From the NCBI GenBank assembly GCA_960531495.1, contig OY482854.1, positions 7,662,259-7,726,258 on the forward strand: a DNA stretch of 64,000 nt. Direction: 5' to 3'. Source of the stretch: Zeus faber. Taxonomy: Eukaryota > Chordata > Actinopteri > Zeiformes > Zeidae. The position numbers and the translations under genes were made by a program. Shown piece by piece: positions 33,536 through 46,599 of the stretch (positions are counted from its first letter, which is position 1; the number at the start of each line of letters is the position of its first letter). Below the pieces are notes generated by a model. That model saw nothing but the letters and a program-made list of their open reading frames with translations. It did not search any database and had not been told where the DNA came from.

Positions 33536-33540
33536 ATCGC

Positions 33541-35242
33541 ATGGTACAGGATACTGGCCAGCGGACAAGACTGTAATGGGGCAGAAATCAGACCCTGATT
33601 AATGCTCCATTGTTTTATGTTCCTGTTTTGGCCAGCAAGGCTTTCTGTTGAAAGTTACAAGTCTCTGTAAAGTGAAAATAAAATTGTGTTTTTCACGCTA
33701 CAGAAAAATGTGTTATAAACCACCCAGCCAAATTTGAACGATGAAAAAGATCTCCAAGTATATAAAACTAGGTTTCAAACTTTAAAACAATATCAAGTTC
33801 CCTCTTTTATGAGACGCTGGAGGCATGTCCGCTGAAGAAGCTGAAACTACACCAAATCGTGTTGACTGTGTAATAATATATAAACGTTAACATTGGAGTA
33901 GATCCCATGTTTCAATGTTCTGCAGTCCTGTGTCTCTAGTTGATCACCTACAGTAAAAGTGCCGCTGACTGCTGGACTCCCTGCTCTTCAGTGGCTCCAG
34001 CTGGCTCCTCCACAGGCTAGGTTGGGGCTCCGTGACCTGCTAACATGCAGCAAATGCTAACGTAACCAAAAACTGTGCGGTCAAACCAACAGGACTGTGC
34101 TTTATTGTTCCGGGCACATAAGCGCCGATTTATGTCTGCCGGTGGGTGCCGGGAGGGGGTGCACAGTGGAGAATCTCGACTGTGCGTCTCGCTGTGCAAC
34201 ATTGTGGGTGCAACACTGGGGGGTGCCGAAGGGAGGCAACCAGGGGCTCGGTGCCAAGACGTGGCATGAGTTCACGATCTCCCTGAAGATGTCTTTTACC
34301 CCAGCTGTTTATTCCGAAAACAGCATTTTAGCTTATATCACCACTGATGTCCCATTTCCGATGGTCCGACTTGGTGTTTATATAGTGTTAGGGGGATGGG
34401 CCATGCTGAGTGTCACTGCTCGATGTCAAGTCATCATTTAGCCCAGCCCAAAAAATCCGGTCCACAAAAATGGTGAGACACAGTTTAACGGTCTAACTCC
34501 AGAATTCAGAACTACGTTGCTCACAGTATTTTCCACACATTTTCAGCAATTACTTTCTAACATGCATAAAGTAAGTTATAAAGTTAGTTTAGAAACACAA
34601 GACAAATTCAGTTTACAGGAACTTAAAAAAAAAACTCACGCCATGTCGGCGCCCCACTGCCAGAAAGTCTCCCTCCCTAAACCGCTACCTGTGGGTAGAG
34701 ACTACCACACCCAGTAGTCTGAAAAACTTGGGTTAGAGATGATTAAGTTTATGCAAAGGTTAGAGAAGGTTAAGTGTAGGTATAAGGTTGAAAATGGTTA
34801 GGGTGTCATCCATGTCTAATGGCACATTTTTTGGATTATTGCAGTTTTGGAATAATGGGCCGTCAGAGCAATGGCATGGCACTGTTCGCGAGCCCACCTT
34901 ACGATCAAATCTGAACATACAGTATGCATGTTTCATGAATGAGGGCCCATTGACTTCCCTGCTGTAGCACAGACGGAAAAAAGAGTAATGATGGAAATTA
35001 AGAGAGAGAGGGAGAGATGGGGGGGCGAACAAAGGGAGAGAAAGGGACGGGTGGAAAGAGAAAGAGATATGTGACACTTAAGCAAAGGATAAATTAATTG
35101 AATTTTGAAAGAAGCAGAGCAATGTCAAGCTAAAAAGCCAGGGTTATATGGCTCTTTCACTTCAGCTTTTTGCTTTCAGAAGTGTGCTATTGTTTAATGT
35201 GTTGAAAATGTCTGATGTGTCATAATGTGTTGTTGCTCATTT
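33541..35242. other. No gene seen
   Basis: No supported gene. The part at 33640-33720 has TTTTTCAC...CACCCAGCCAAAT text that resembles a fish interspersed repeat. The part at 34730-34800 has several GGTTAG/GGTTAA words, a weak telomere-like degenerate repeat. Confidence 0.4.
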
Positions 35243-36440
35243 CAAGGCAAGGCAAGTTTATTCATAGAGCATATTGCAACAAGGCAATTCAAACTGCTTT
35301 ACATAAAACATCAAAAGCATTAAGACAAAGACAAAGTGCACAAAAAACATATTATAAAAGGACATTATAAAATAGTTCAAAATAAAACTCACTTGATAAA
35401 CATAACATAGAACACAATGCATAAAGTAAAACAATAGAATACATGAACGCTACAGTGCAGTACAAGAAATGAATCAAAAGCAATCTTGGTTTAGTAGAAG
35501 ACAGCGGCACACAGAAAAGTCTTCAGCCTCGATTTAAAAGAGATGAGAGTTTAAGCAGACCTGCACTTTTCTGGACGCTTGTTCCAGGTATTTACTGCAT
35601 AAAAACTGAACGCTGCGTCTCCATGCTTTATAAACTAACAGTAGTAATTTGAAACCAATTATTTGACGGACAGGAAGCCACTGTAAAGATCTGAGAAGTG
35701 ATATAAGTGAGTGATAGTGAGGAGTGATTTAATCCACTTTCTTGGTGTTGGTAAAGACGCCAGCAGTTCTGAATCAACTGCAGCTGTCTCATCGATATTT
35801 TAGAAAGACATGTAAAGACACCGATACAGTAGTCGAGGCTACTGAAGATAAATTCTGCTGAGACACAAGTTCTTTCATCCTTGATATATTCTTAAGGTGA
35901 AAGTAGGCAGACATTGTAATTGTTTTAATGTGGCTGTAATTCACATCCAAGTCCATGACAACAATAAGATGTCTGGCATGGTTTGTGGTTTTTAATATTT
36001 CGAACTGAAGCTGAGCACTGACTTTTAGTCATTCTTCCCTGGCTCCAACAACGATTGCTTCAGTTTTGTCTTTGTTTAATTTGAGAACATTCTGGCACAT
36101 CCAATCATTGATTTCTTCAATGCACTTGTTATTAGATCATAGTCCCCTGGTTATGTAAATTTGTGTTCCGCCTGCGTAATTATGGTAAAATATTTTGTTG
36201 TTTTCCATAATCTGAGCCAGTGGGAGCATGTAGATGTTAAACAGAAGAGGCCCCAGAACGGAGCCTTGGGGAATGCCGCATGTAATTTTTGTCCGCTCAG
36301 ATGTGTTATTTCCTATAAACACAAAGTAGTCCCTGTCCTTTGAGTAGGATTCAAACCAGTTTAGTACTGTGCGAGAACGTCCCACCCAGTTTTCCAGTCG
36401 ATCTAGTGTTGTGGTTGACCGTGTCAAAGGCAGCACTGAG
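35243..36440 (-). mobile_element. L2-like LINE, minus strand, 3' half
   Basis: The 3' tail lies at the left edge as tandem CAAGG/GGCAA words followed by GTTTATT. Pol C-terminal coding text runs rightward on the minus strand through 35500-36120 in broken frames, then the RT palm at 36137-36436. The wording of the antisense strand (for example CAGTTTTGTCTTTGTTTAAT and TAGATGTTAAACAGAAGAGG) is that of an abundant fish LINE family. It is 5'-truncated near 36440. Confidence 0.75.
36137..36436 (-). pseudogene. LINE reverse transcriptase palm with mutated catalytic box
   Basis: A 99-codon frame keeps the RT blocks LDRLENWVG, VLNWFESY and CGIPQGSVLGPLLFNIYMLPL. The catalytic box that should read Y-A-D-D is Y-A-G-G (36167-36178): both aspartates have become glycine, so this copy cannot polymerise. 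The N-terminal part matches a DTVxH-like end only poorly. The frame continues out of RT text at both ends. Confidence 0.75.
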
Positions 36441-36820
36441 ATCCAGTAATACTAAGACTGAAATTCTGCGACTCTCTGTGTATCTGTGTTTGCAGTTTCC
36501 AGGCCCCGTGGAAAGAAACCTGAGAGATGAGATGTTTTAACAATTAGTATTAGATCTGAGGCCATGCAATATGAAACATTTTTGAAAAAAGCCTGTTGGC
36601 AGAATATCAAGGTAACAGTCGGAGGATTTAATATGTTATTTTTTAATATAATTGTCATAGAATTTCCAAGTTCCTCCAAGATTTTATTGTTGATCCGATC
36701 AAATTGTGTCATGGTGTTTGAATTTATAGTGGACACAGGGACAGCACATATCCTGTACCTGATATGGAGGCACTGACTGCGTGTCTAATTTTCAAAATTC
36801 TGTCAGTGAGGAAGGAGATA
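36441..36820. other. Unresolved stretch between LINE and LTR-like repeat
   Basis: No stop-free frame on the minus strand has recognisable RT motifs here. The sequence may be a second repeat often found next to this LINE family. Nothing diagnostic. Confidence 0.35.
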
Positions 36821-37105
36821 TGGCAGTTCCGCCTGCCACGCACCACCCCAGTGGCATTTCCAGGACCCCGACATATATGACAGGTTTGAAAACACACCAC
36901 TTTTGTTGTAGAGAGTGGGCTAGGTGGAACAAGCCTGGAGCAGATGGAAAAAAAGTGTCATGACAAGGGCTCCTCTCCTGTGTGTGTGGAGATGGGGGTT
37001 TTAGCTGTTGCTCATTGATTCCTGTAACAAGCAACAGGCATACAGCCACGCTAATCATGGGACCAATTGCCTAGACCCTTGCGAGTGGTTGCTCAAACCA
37101 CACCA
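36821..37105 (-). repeat. LTR-like repeat, copy 1
   Basis: Read on the minus strand it starts TGGTGTGGTTTGAGC and ends ...CTGCCA, satisfying TG...CA. It shares most of its text with 53489-53786, including AGCAACAGG(C/T)AT and AGAGTGGGCTAG as written on the plus strand. No target duplication or internal coding lies next to it, so it would be a solo LTR. The class is not certain. Confidence 0.5.
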
Positions 37106-39755
37106 ACAGGCCAGAGACAGGATACGTCTCTGGCCGAAGCCTACTCCCCACCCCACAAAGCAAAGAAAAAATAAAAACAACGCTTGGACTCTGACACAGG
37201 GCTCCTTTACCTCAAACCAACAGAAATCTTTGCCAGGGCAACGAAGCAGCCCTGGCGAAGAAAGATGCTAATGAGTTTACCTTATCCTATCTTAGCTTAG
37301 CTTAATTTAAACAAACAATGCTCCTCTTCGTAGTTGTTGGATGGCGCCACTGATTCTTCTTTAAGTGTTGCTGCAGGAAAAAAATACTGATATTTGGCGA
37401 CAATAGAAGCAAAGCAGAGAGCAAAACATGTCTGCTCCTCACGAAGGACAGACTCTCGCATTTCACAAAGTATTTATTTCAACTGACAAAGTATTTTGAT
37501 ATTTAGGAAATTTGTGTTTTGTCTGCCTTATCCAGACTTACACGATAAGGTCAATACCAATTTCATCCCTGTGTCCTCGGTGCGGCGGGCTGTGTTGGCT
37601 CAATGAAAGGCTGCAGGTGGGATCAACTAGCCTAGCTCCTGTGAAATTATGGAAATACACCTTCCAGCATCTCAAATGCTGAGTTTTTTAAGCAATACAG
37701 AGATACAAAGAGATACAAAATATGCATATTAAGTGTATTTTCATCAGCCATTATCGGCGGTTCAAAAATACTAATCCCACCAAAGTAAATAACAATTTCA
37801 GTATTTCCACTTACAGAGCTTAGTACAGTACTTATGTCTTTACACTTTTTTAAATATTTGTTTTTCCCTCTGTGAACACTACTGAAGTGCCAAATCCTCC
37901 AGGCAGGAGGCAGGGCACCAGCCCAAATTTTAATTTCCATGAACCTCCATTTTCATTTGTACATACGGGGAGTGGGTGTTTTAAACCCGACTTTTGCTTG
38001 ACGATATGCTCCATCTGTTCATTACCTATACAAATATTAAGCCCAATGCATTTCTTTGCTTAATTGACAGATTTATATAGGTTTATTGCAGACTATGCGT
38101 TTCCCTCATCGGCTTGAATTTGTGCAACCCCTTGATGTCCTACGCACAGTGGCCTTACTCCCCATAGTCAACTAGCAAAGGCTCCACCCCTATTGCAGCC
38201 TCCACCTGTCTAAGCAGTTCAAGCCATTGTCGAGATCTTCAAGGGTTAGGGTTAAGACTCATTGAAAAGCGTAATTTTAAAGATTTGTTCGCTAAGGGTG
38301 AATCTTTCGCAAGTCGTTCGCTAGCACTTAGTTACCAACACAAATATGTGGTAACCTGCTGCTGTCTCAGACAGAAAATAACCTGGTAGTATGGTTTTCA
38401 AAAGGAGCAGACCTTCCAGTTATAGTTTCATACCTGAGCAGAATCAACTAAAAACAAGTGCACATTCTAAATTTTAGTCCATAGTCACTCAAAGAGGGCA
38501 GCGATTTAATGCCTGATTAAGAGGACTTTGCCTCCAAGACAGGAGATGCTACATGTGACCGCTCGATGTAGAGGAAAAAGAGAGCTGGGGGCTGGAATTG
38601 ACCGTGCTGGTGAGGGAAGGATTCTAGCTGTGGCACGTGAAATACGTCTTGGTGTAAAAATGTCAAGATGGACATATTTTCTGCGACACAGGGAGGGGGT
38701 GGTAGACCAAACGACATGTCAGCGCTGACACGCAAAAAAAACTGCTGCACGTACTTGCTGGCATAGGGTCTGCCATGACTATGAAACAGGCTTGGATTGA
38801 CTGTCGATGTTAAAAAAAAAAGGGTCAGTAACAACAAATAGTTCCAAAAACCCAAGTCGTTTCCTTCCAAACGTACTCATCTACTGGGAGAAGCCGGGGA
38901 GCAGCAGCTGCTACTGGGAGACCAGCTCCACGTCCGTATTTTCCCGGTGTTTCCCTGAAGCTCTTGCTCCTTTGCGACCTCTCTCTGCACTCTCTTTTCT
39001 CTCCTGCCTCCTTTACTCCCTCTTCTTTATTGTCTCCTACTCACTTCATGTTTCGCTCTCCTGTTGTCCTCACTCATTCTTTTTATATTTTTGCCGTTTT
39101 CTGACTTTCTGTTTCTCAGTCTCTCACTCTCTCTCTCTCCCCATCCCTCTCGCTATTAGACAACCCACAAAGGGTTTTCTAATAGAATATGACTGCGTTG
39201 AATATGACTAGCACCCTCAACCACACCCACTGACACTCCCTCTCTCCTTCCCCCTCTCTCTCCCTCTTCCCCCTTCTGTATTTCCTTGTTTCGCTTTCAA
39301 TGCTCGGGCCCTAAATCAAGATGTGATGCAAAGATGTCGCCAGCATGAGGTCCAATGTGTTCTTTTTGTTTGTTTCTGGGGTATTCTGCATTCATTCTCT
39401 GCCCCTCAGTTAAAATATTGAGAGACATAATAATAATCATGATATTAATTTGTATTATTAGGACAATAATTATAATAAATAATATAGTCATAATGATTTG
39501 ATATTATTATTAGTTAGTTATTATTTTTATTATCATTATTATAATTCTCCTTGGCATTTAAAAGTGTCTGGAACAGGACAACCGTTGGACCCACAAACAC
39601 GCTTTGTGACATCATCATCCAATTTGTTATAAATGTGCAGGTTGTGGCTACGAACGTCAATTGGCACCCTGTGAGCTGCCTGGTGTAGACTCCATCGCTC
39701 TATAGTGGTTACAAATTGCCCTTGTGTGTGAGTGTGTATATCTTCTTATGTCATG
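37106..39755. other. No gene seen
   Basis: No supported gene. The minus-strand frame at 38517-38870 (117 codons) has no recognisable domain. The part at 38990-39290 is CT-rich. A near-perfect 12-bp inverted repeat (ATTAGACAACCC / GGGTTTTCTAAT) lies at 39156-39184. Confidence 0.45.
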
Positions 39756-40430
39756 GGTACACTATACGACTTCCAAAGTCGTCAGATCGCTGTACTGTTC
39801 ACACTGCACAACTTTCTGTCTTGTGATCGGCATCTTGAAGTCGTTGCGGTTTCACACAACATGACTGATCGGTGACGCATTACAAGATCTTTCACCAGGA
39901 GGAATCCCCAATGGGTCTGTCTGGTCTCCAAACTAGGTTTTGTCACGAAAACCCACACGAGAATTGACGCAAGAATTCACACCGGAAATGACGCGATACC
40001 AGGTGCAGGACAGGATTATTTCTTTTTTATTTAGATTCTTAATCACTTTAAAAAACAAAACAATAAAAGCAGAATTCAAATAAGAAAAGTAAAAAAGGTA
40101 TATTGTCTGTTTTTGGCTGCTGCTGGGTGCACTCCCATCTCTCCTTCTCCACTCCTCCCCTCCCCGTCACCCCATGTCTGCTCTCATTGGCTGAGGCTCG
40201 TTGTGTCACTCCTGAGTTTACCCCAACACAACCAGATATTAAACCTGCTTGATATCTCGCCGGCGAGCAGTCGGATCGAATTGTGAGCAGTTCACAACAC
40301 GCACTTGTCACTCATCGGAGTGCGCTATGATTTTCCTCCAATCGGGGGCTTTGCTTGGCGATCTCCGAAAACCTGTCAGCGAGTGGAAAATGAGGCCAAA
40401 ATCACGTAGTATGAGCTCAGCATTACCTGC
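39756..40430. mobile_element. Possible non-autonomous DNA transposon (MITE)
   Basis: The left end has CACTATACGACTTCC. The right end read on the minus strand has CATACTACGTGATTTTGG. These are similar, imperfect inverted ends about 670 bp apart. The inside is non-coding. No clear target duplication was found and the superfamily (Harbinger- or hAT-like) is not determined. Confidence 0.3.
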
Positions 40431-41146
40431 TTGACATTGGCGAGGCATTTTGTTTCATATTTTATCCCTTTTGCTAATTTTGTAAATATAAACGCATTCT
40501 GTTTGCATGTAACCCACCACCACTCTCTGTACCTCCTTATTTTGCAGTATTCGAGCCAGTCCCAACACACAAACTGTAGGAGTCAAGAACAGTCTAAATC
40601 ATGTTCCATGTTTGTGTCGTCACACATGGTGTTTCCTTGGAGCTCCAGAGCAATGGGTCCGAATTGTGTCCGTTTAATTTTAGGCCCAAAAGTTTAAAAA
40701 GTTGATGAAATGTCTCTGAGGGGCATGTAGTGTTTAATCAGTTTAAACTGAACCGTGTTGTTGGGAACGTCCACACGGAGTGATTTCTTTCCACAGAGAC
40801 ACCGTGAGGCAGGACTCTGTGCACTACAGGTAGTAGAAAGCCACCTTATAATTTTTATGACTTAGGATTTAAGGTAATAACAAGTGTATCAGATTGTAGT
40901 AGTGATTCTGCATATCTCTAGGACTCCACACTAGGGTCATTAAGTCAGCAGATGCTAAGTTCAATAGAAACTCGGAAAATTACAACTCATTTTAGATGTA
41001 ATTCTGACGTAAAGATGAGCAACAGAACAAACTGATGCTATATTCCATTGGAACTTGAAAATGTATAATTGGTGTCCATAATGGACCCCTGTATTGCTGC
41101 CTGCAGCTATATCTTATCATTATTATTTTTTTTTTATTATAATTGC

Positions 41147-41183
<37 letters not shown>

Positions 41184-41202
41184 TTTTTAATTTCTTTTCA
41201 AA

Positions 41203-41215
<13 letters not shown>
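40431..41215. other. No gene seen; AT and T-rich at right end
   Basis: No supported gene. (TTA)n at about 41149-41176 precedes a poly(T) run which is the antisense poly(A) tail of the next repeat. Confidence 0.5.
41149..41176. repeat. (ATT)n microsatellite
   Basis: About nine ATT units next to the poly(A) end of the G-rich repeat copy. Confidence 0.9.
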
Positions 41216-41951
<736 letters not shown>

Positions 41952-42020
<69 letters not shown>

Positions 42021-42042
42021 ATTATTATTAATAATAATAATT
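41952..42042. repeat. (ATT)n microsatellite
   Basis: About 22 ATT units then an AAT/ATT mixture. Confidence 0.96.
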
Positions 42043-42148
42043 GTTACAATACTAATACATTCTATAATAACAATAATTGTTATAATCTTCTTATTTTTCT
42101 TTCGGCTACTCCCGTTAGGGGTTGCAAACTAACAAATAATAAAAAGGA

Positions 42149-42280
42149 AAATAATAAAAATAAATTATTCAAATACTAAAAATAAATTATTCAAATAATA
42201 AAAATAAATTATTCAAATAATAAAAATGAATTATTCAAATAATAAAAATAAATTATTCAAATAATAAAAATAAATTATTT
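42149..42280. repeat. 22-bp AT-rich minisatellite, six copies
   Basis: A 22-bp unit (AATAATAAAAATAAATTATT plus CA, with phase arbitrary) repeats with exact 22-bp spacing; the TTC word falls at 42168, 42190, 42212, 42234 and 42256. Copies differ by one or two bases. Confidence 0.92.
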
Positions 42281-43740
42281 GAGTAAAAATCTGTAGGAAA
42301 CTGAAAGTGATACTTGCCATGCAAAAAGTCACTGAGGCTGTTGTTTTATTTCTATTGTTTTATCATGGTTGTTTTATCCAAGTGGAAATATGGATAAAAG
42401 AACCTAACAAAACCAAACGACAACAAAAGAGACCTCGACAAAACCCCTCCCCAAGACGTAACAACCCGCTCAACCGTTTGAACTCCTACGACAAGCTTTA
42501 GAGCATCGTCAACGTGGGGGGAAAAAGTACAGAATGAAAAAGGTTCCTCTGCTCCATTTAAGGAGAGGAAGTGTAAAGCAGAAAGGAAACGAGTTTTGCA
42601 CGCTTGAAACGTCACATGTCGCCATGGGGCCTTTTTTTGATTTCCTCTACTGATAAAACAAAAGAGCATTTTCTCCCATTTTTCTTTATTTTCCTCTGTC
42701 AAATCAGAGCATCTCGGCGGCTTTAAAGCCAGCGTTTGACGGCAACATTTGTTTAAAATAAAACTGAAAAAAATATAAAAAATTTTGTGTTTTATCTTGT
42801 ATTTTTTATCTGTGTTAAGCAGAATCTATTTATTATTGTTTATTGTTTATATTTATTTATAATTTGACAGGTTTCACTGTTGTCCTGGATTTTTTTTCAG
42901 TTTTTTTTTTCACCTTTTTAACACATCTTTTAAAATGTTTGTCCGGATTTGTCAATAAAATGAGACGTTTTCAGACCAAACAGTTGTGGGGACTCCCTGA
43001 GGGGAACCTTTATTGGTTATTTCTTTATTACCGTGGAGTTTCCGCACCAAGAGCGATGCGACTCGACTGAGGTGGACTGTCCTCAGTGCGCACCATGGAC
43101 TTCTGGACCAATCACTGTGCACTTACGTCTACTGAAGGTTCTTCTTGTGCTGGTCAGTCCCTGCCCTGGAGTAGGAGCTAAACAAGTTCCTCAAAATGGA
43201 GTTCTAAGAATTACGATCGTTCCTAGTTCCTGAAGTGCGGACAAAAAAAGGGAGGGTTCCTCCAAAAGTTCTTAGAACTATAAAAAAGTTCCTGCAATGC
43301 AAAAACGCCTATGTTCCATATTTGTCAATTGACTGCTTTTTGTTCTCCAAATAGAAAATGTGGGTGTGGCAGGAAGTTGAATGTCAAACATTACTTACAC
43401 TTACTGAAGTACTTAGTAATTTAAGAGTAACTGCCACTAGTTGGCACAGTGGTAATCCATGTAAACTCTGTGGATGTGTACATATACTAATTTTTAGCTT
43501 CCATATATTTTTTTTTCTGCATCCTACTTCTTCTCCCTTTCTTGACTTGCACTGTTTTATTGCTGCTGGAAGACCTGAATTGATAAGCAGATTCTCACTA
43601 AGACTAGACTACTAGCTAGGTTTGATAAAGCAGAGCCAATGTGTTATTTCATTTTTTTTATAATTATTTTATAATTTATCTTAATTATTTTACAATTATT
43701 TGATTATTTATTTCAATTTTTAAATAACTATTAATTATCA
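42281..43740. other. No gene seen
   Basis: No supported gene. The part at 42960-43310 has AGTTCCT/GTTCTTAG text that may belong to a DNA-transposon-derived repeat. AT-rich at 43640-43740. Confidence 0.45.
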
Positions 43741-44500
43741 ATCTCAAACCAGATATATTCACAAATCCTGGCGTTTGTCAGACACTATAAAACAATATAT
43801 GAGTGATCTTGCTCTTGGCGAGCCCCACAAGCCCAGTCATCCACTGAGCAAATTTGAATTGAGATCTGGACAATTACATCTCAACTTGATAATCTCATCC
43901 ATCAAAAGATACAATTCCTCATGCAACTAACAAGAGCAAATTATTTTGAATTCAATGACAAATCAAGTAAATTTCTTGCCATTCAATTGACAGCAATTGC
44001 AGCAATTGACAGCAATTACAGCAATTGACACCGATGTAAGTAACATATTTAGAGACTTTGATTATAATCTATATCAATTGGATAATGAATCTTATATATC
44101 AAACATTTACTAATTTAGATATTGACCTCCCTAAACTTTCGACAGAGCAGGCTACCACTTTAGATCAACCACTTACTCAAGAAGAACTCAGGAAAGCTCT
44201 CTTCTCTATTCCCAAAAATAAATCACCTTGATCAGATGGCTACCCAGTGGAATTCTATAAACACTTCCGGCCACTTATCTCCCAATTATTCATCAGAATG
44301 GTTACAAAGATTAAGTCAACCTCCACCATGCCTCCACACATGAATACAGCACTCATTTCGGTTTTGCTCAAATTCAATAAGGACCCAAACCTCATCTCCA
44401 GTTATAGACCCATAAGCCTTATTAATTGCGACCTTAAGATTATTAATAAAACACTAACCAACAGAATTGAAAAAGTAATTCCATTTATAATTCACCCAGA
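43741..44500 (+). pseudogene. L1/Tx1-like LINE fragment, copy 2
   Basis: Matches the element at 6878-11828: first the block near 7330-7385, then after a deletion the block from about 7830 through 8430, then straight into the block that follows the nested insertion in copy 1 (11418 on). It therefore shows the uninterrupted state of the insertion site. Internal changes include a small AGCAATTGAC-type expansion at 43983-44035 and several stops. It ends abruptly at CACCCAGA, where a Tc1-like element begins. Confidence 0.82.
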
Positions 44501-45299
44501 GTCATGTTCTGGGCCGGAATCATGGGGAGAGAGCTGGTCGGCCCCTTTAGGGTCCCTGAAGGTGTGAAAATGACCTCGGCAAAGTATATAGAGTTTCTGA
44601 CTTACTACTTTCTTCCCTGGTACAAAAAGAATAACCGTGCCTTCTGTAGCAATATCATCTTCATGCATGACAATGCACCATTTCCTGCTGCAAAGAATAC
44701 CTCTGTGTCATTGGCTGCTATGGGCATAAAAGGAGAGAAACTCATGGGGTGGCCGCCATCCTCCCCTGACCTCAACCCTACTGAGAACCTTTGGAGCATC
44801 CTCAAGCAAAAGATCTATGAGGGTGGGAGGCAGTTGGCATCAAAACAGCAGCTCTGGGAGGCTGTTCTGACATCCTGCAAAGAAATTCAAGCAGAAACTC
44901 TCCAAAGATTCACAAGTTCAATGGATCCAAGAATTGTGCAGGTGATATCAAAGAAGGGTCCTATGTTAACATGTAACTTGGCCTCTTAAGATATTTTTGA
45001 TCGAAATAGCTTTTGATTTCAGTAAATATGACCTCTTAATGCTGCACATTCAACAAATGACCATTTTCAGTTATTTACAACCTAGAAAATGTTTTGAAAC
45101 TCTGTTGTTCATGATAATTTGTGCATTTTGAGTTTTTTATTTCAGAAAAAAATACTGTTATCATTGGGAGGTTTTTCAATAACATTCAAATTATACCCTA
45201 ATGGTTGATGACTTGAAAATTATACTGACTGTCATTTGCATCGACTATTTAGGAAAATCTGAGAAAAATATCATCTGCATAATAATTTGGAACACAGGG
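44501..45299 (+). mobile_element. DD37E Tc1-like element, 3' half
   Basis: Consists of the catalytic half of a transposase, a 300-bp 3' UTR and an end reading ATAATTTGGAACACAGGG before TA (45300-45301). The 5' half, with left TIR, HTH domain and first catalytic Asp, is missing and replaced by L1 sequence. No second TIR was found upstream. Confidence 0.75.
44504..44989 (+). pseudogene. Tc1/mariner DD37E transposase, C-terminal half
   Basis: DDE transposase acting at TA targets. The 161-codon frame has FMHDNAPFPAAKNT with the second catalytic Asp, SPDLNPTENLW with the catalytic Glu, and a C-terminal end near FTSSMDPRIVQVISKKG. I count 37 residues between Asp and Glu, matching the DD37E (TRT) group. 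Pro-Phe-Pro replaces the usual His-containing DNAPxH text. The ATG at 44504 is internal to the transposase, since the first Asp and DNA-binding region are absent. The frame is otherwise unbroken. Confidence 0.75.
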
Positions 45300-45504
45300 T
45301 ATATATTTTCGATGACCCCAGTGCAACAACCAGTACACGGGTAGAACCAGTAATTCAGCAAGCAGCCACAGTGGACACAACGCTGCCGACACACTTTTGG
45401 AAAACCAGAGGAAATTCTCTACCTCTAACTCGGCGATATATAAGACATAAGTTTCCAACCTGCTCTATGATAAGAGTTGATGTATCGAATAAATTAATTT
45501 CCCT

Positions 45505-45885
45505 CTTAGAGAAGTTAACTACCCTTAGCATGTGCCTCATTTTATTATTCTTATGAAAGAGTCACATACAGTAACTTCCTACCTCACTATTTTATAGTCA
45601 GTTAAAGTTTTGTCACCATTTTAAAATCTTGTATTAATTTGGTTATATTCTTCATCACTTATTTTCTTGATAATTCATTTTAATTTTTTATTACTTTAAT
45701 TAAAATGTGTTCAATTATTTAGCATGGTAAACTAAATCCCATTTATCAGAAAGATGTTTGTCTGCTTGTGTTCCTTAAGAATTGAATACAGTGGTAAATG
45801 TATCGACAAGAATTCCAATCCTCACGAGACTGATCAATTGTTGTTAATTTGGTTTATATTATTTTCCCTTTGAATTAAAGTGTGG
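45505..45885 (+). repeat. Unclassified AT-rich dispersed repeat, copy 2
   Basis: Same family as 31605-31930, same orientation and same order of shared words over about 350 bp with scattered indels. It starts roughly 200 bp right of the DD37E end. Confidence 0.65.
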
Positions 45886-46555
45886 TGCCCCATAAATAAA
45901 GTAATTTATATGATAATTCAACAGTTTAATAAACCATATAATGCTGCATAAATTAACACCATTTATGACAAGTACTATATGTTGATTTCTGTAACATCAT
46001 TATAATGCTACAAAATGGTTTACCCTTTTTTCTCACATTCACACAAACATTCAGATGCCAATGGCAGAGGCCACCATGCAAGGCGCCAACCTGCTCTTTG
46101 GGGAAGTTGGGGGTTATGTTTTAGGGGAAAGAAACCAGAAGCCCTACCAAATTGCTCATATACTGTATCAAAGAAATGATAGTCCCCCAATTAAATGGTC
46201 CAAATATAACATCCAGTTAATACTCGATTTGTCAGCACGCCAAATTGATGATGGGGTATCGTTGCCGTTGCTCACAAACAGACAGACCACCTGGACAGCA
46301 GCTTGTCACATTGTTTATGAGACATCCAATGAATAAGTCCTGAGCAAGTAGAATTGGGGGGTGGGGTGGGGGGGTTGGTCAGTTACTGAACCATTCCGCC
46401 CCTTCCACGGTTCCAAGGGACCAAAGCCTCAATCCAAAGCAAAGCCATGCGGTATCAGAATGGATGGCCAATGTCAGGATTGTCTATTGTGTTGCCTTGT
46501 GGCTGATGGTTGTGGTGACGGGGTTGGGTAATAGAGGGGTGGGCAGTCCAATTCC

Positions 46556-46558
<3 letters not shown>
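45886..46558. other. No gene seen; one dispersed-repeat piece
   Basis: The part at 46028-46130 (CACACAAACATTCAGATGCC then AGGCCACCATGCAAGGCGCC) resembles a short repeat common in fish genomes. Otherwise nothing is recognised. Confidence 0.4.

Positions 46559-46596
<38 letters not shown>
46559..46596. repeat. (GA)n microsatellite
   Basis: About 19 GA units. Confidence 0.97.

Positions 46597-46599
<3 letters not shown>

Larger units (their letters stand above)
30774..33540 (+). mobile_element. Degenerate Ty3/gypsy retrotransposon, Gmr1-like domain order
   Basis: Two LTR-like segments (30774-30935 and 33410-33535) flank, in order, a gag-start-like frame, an unrelated inserted repeat, integrase fragments, reverse transcriptase and an RNase H remnant, all on the plus strand. 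Integrase lies before reverse transcriptase, the Ty1/copia-like order known for the Gmr1 group of deuterostome Ty3/gypsy elements. Every domain carries stops or deletions, so the element is an old inactive relict. Confidence 0.72.

Noticed and set aside
34730-34800. Interstitial telomere-like repeat
   Set aside because: GGTTAG/GGTTAA words are irregular and never form consecutive TTAGGG units.
38517-38870. 117-codon minus-strand frame
   Set aside because: No domain recognised, composition ordinary, no neighbouring exons. Could be chance.
42149-42280. CRISPR array
   Set aside because: The 22-bp units are directly tandem without unique spacers, and the DNA is of vertebrate character.
44501-45299. 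Intact DD37E transposon
   Set aside because: The left half, including the left TIR and the first catalytic Asp, is missing.
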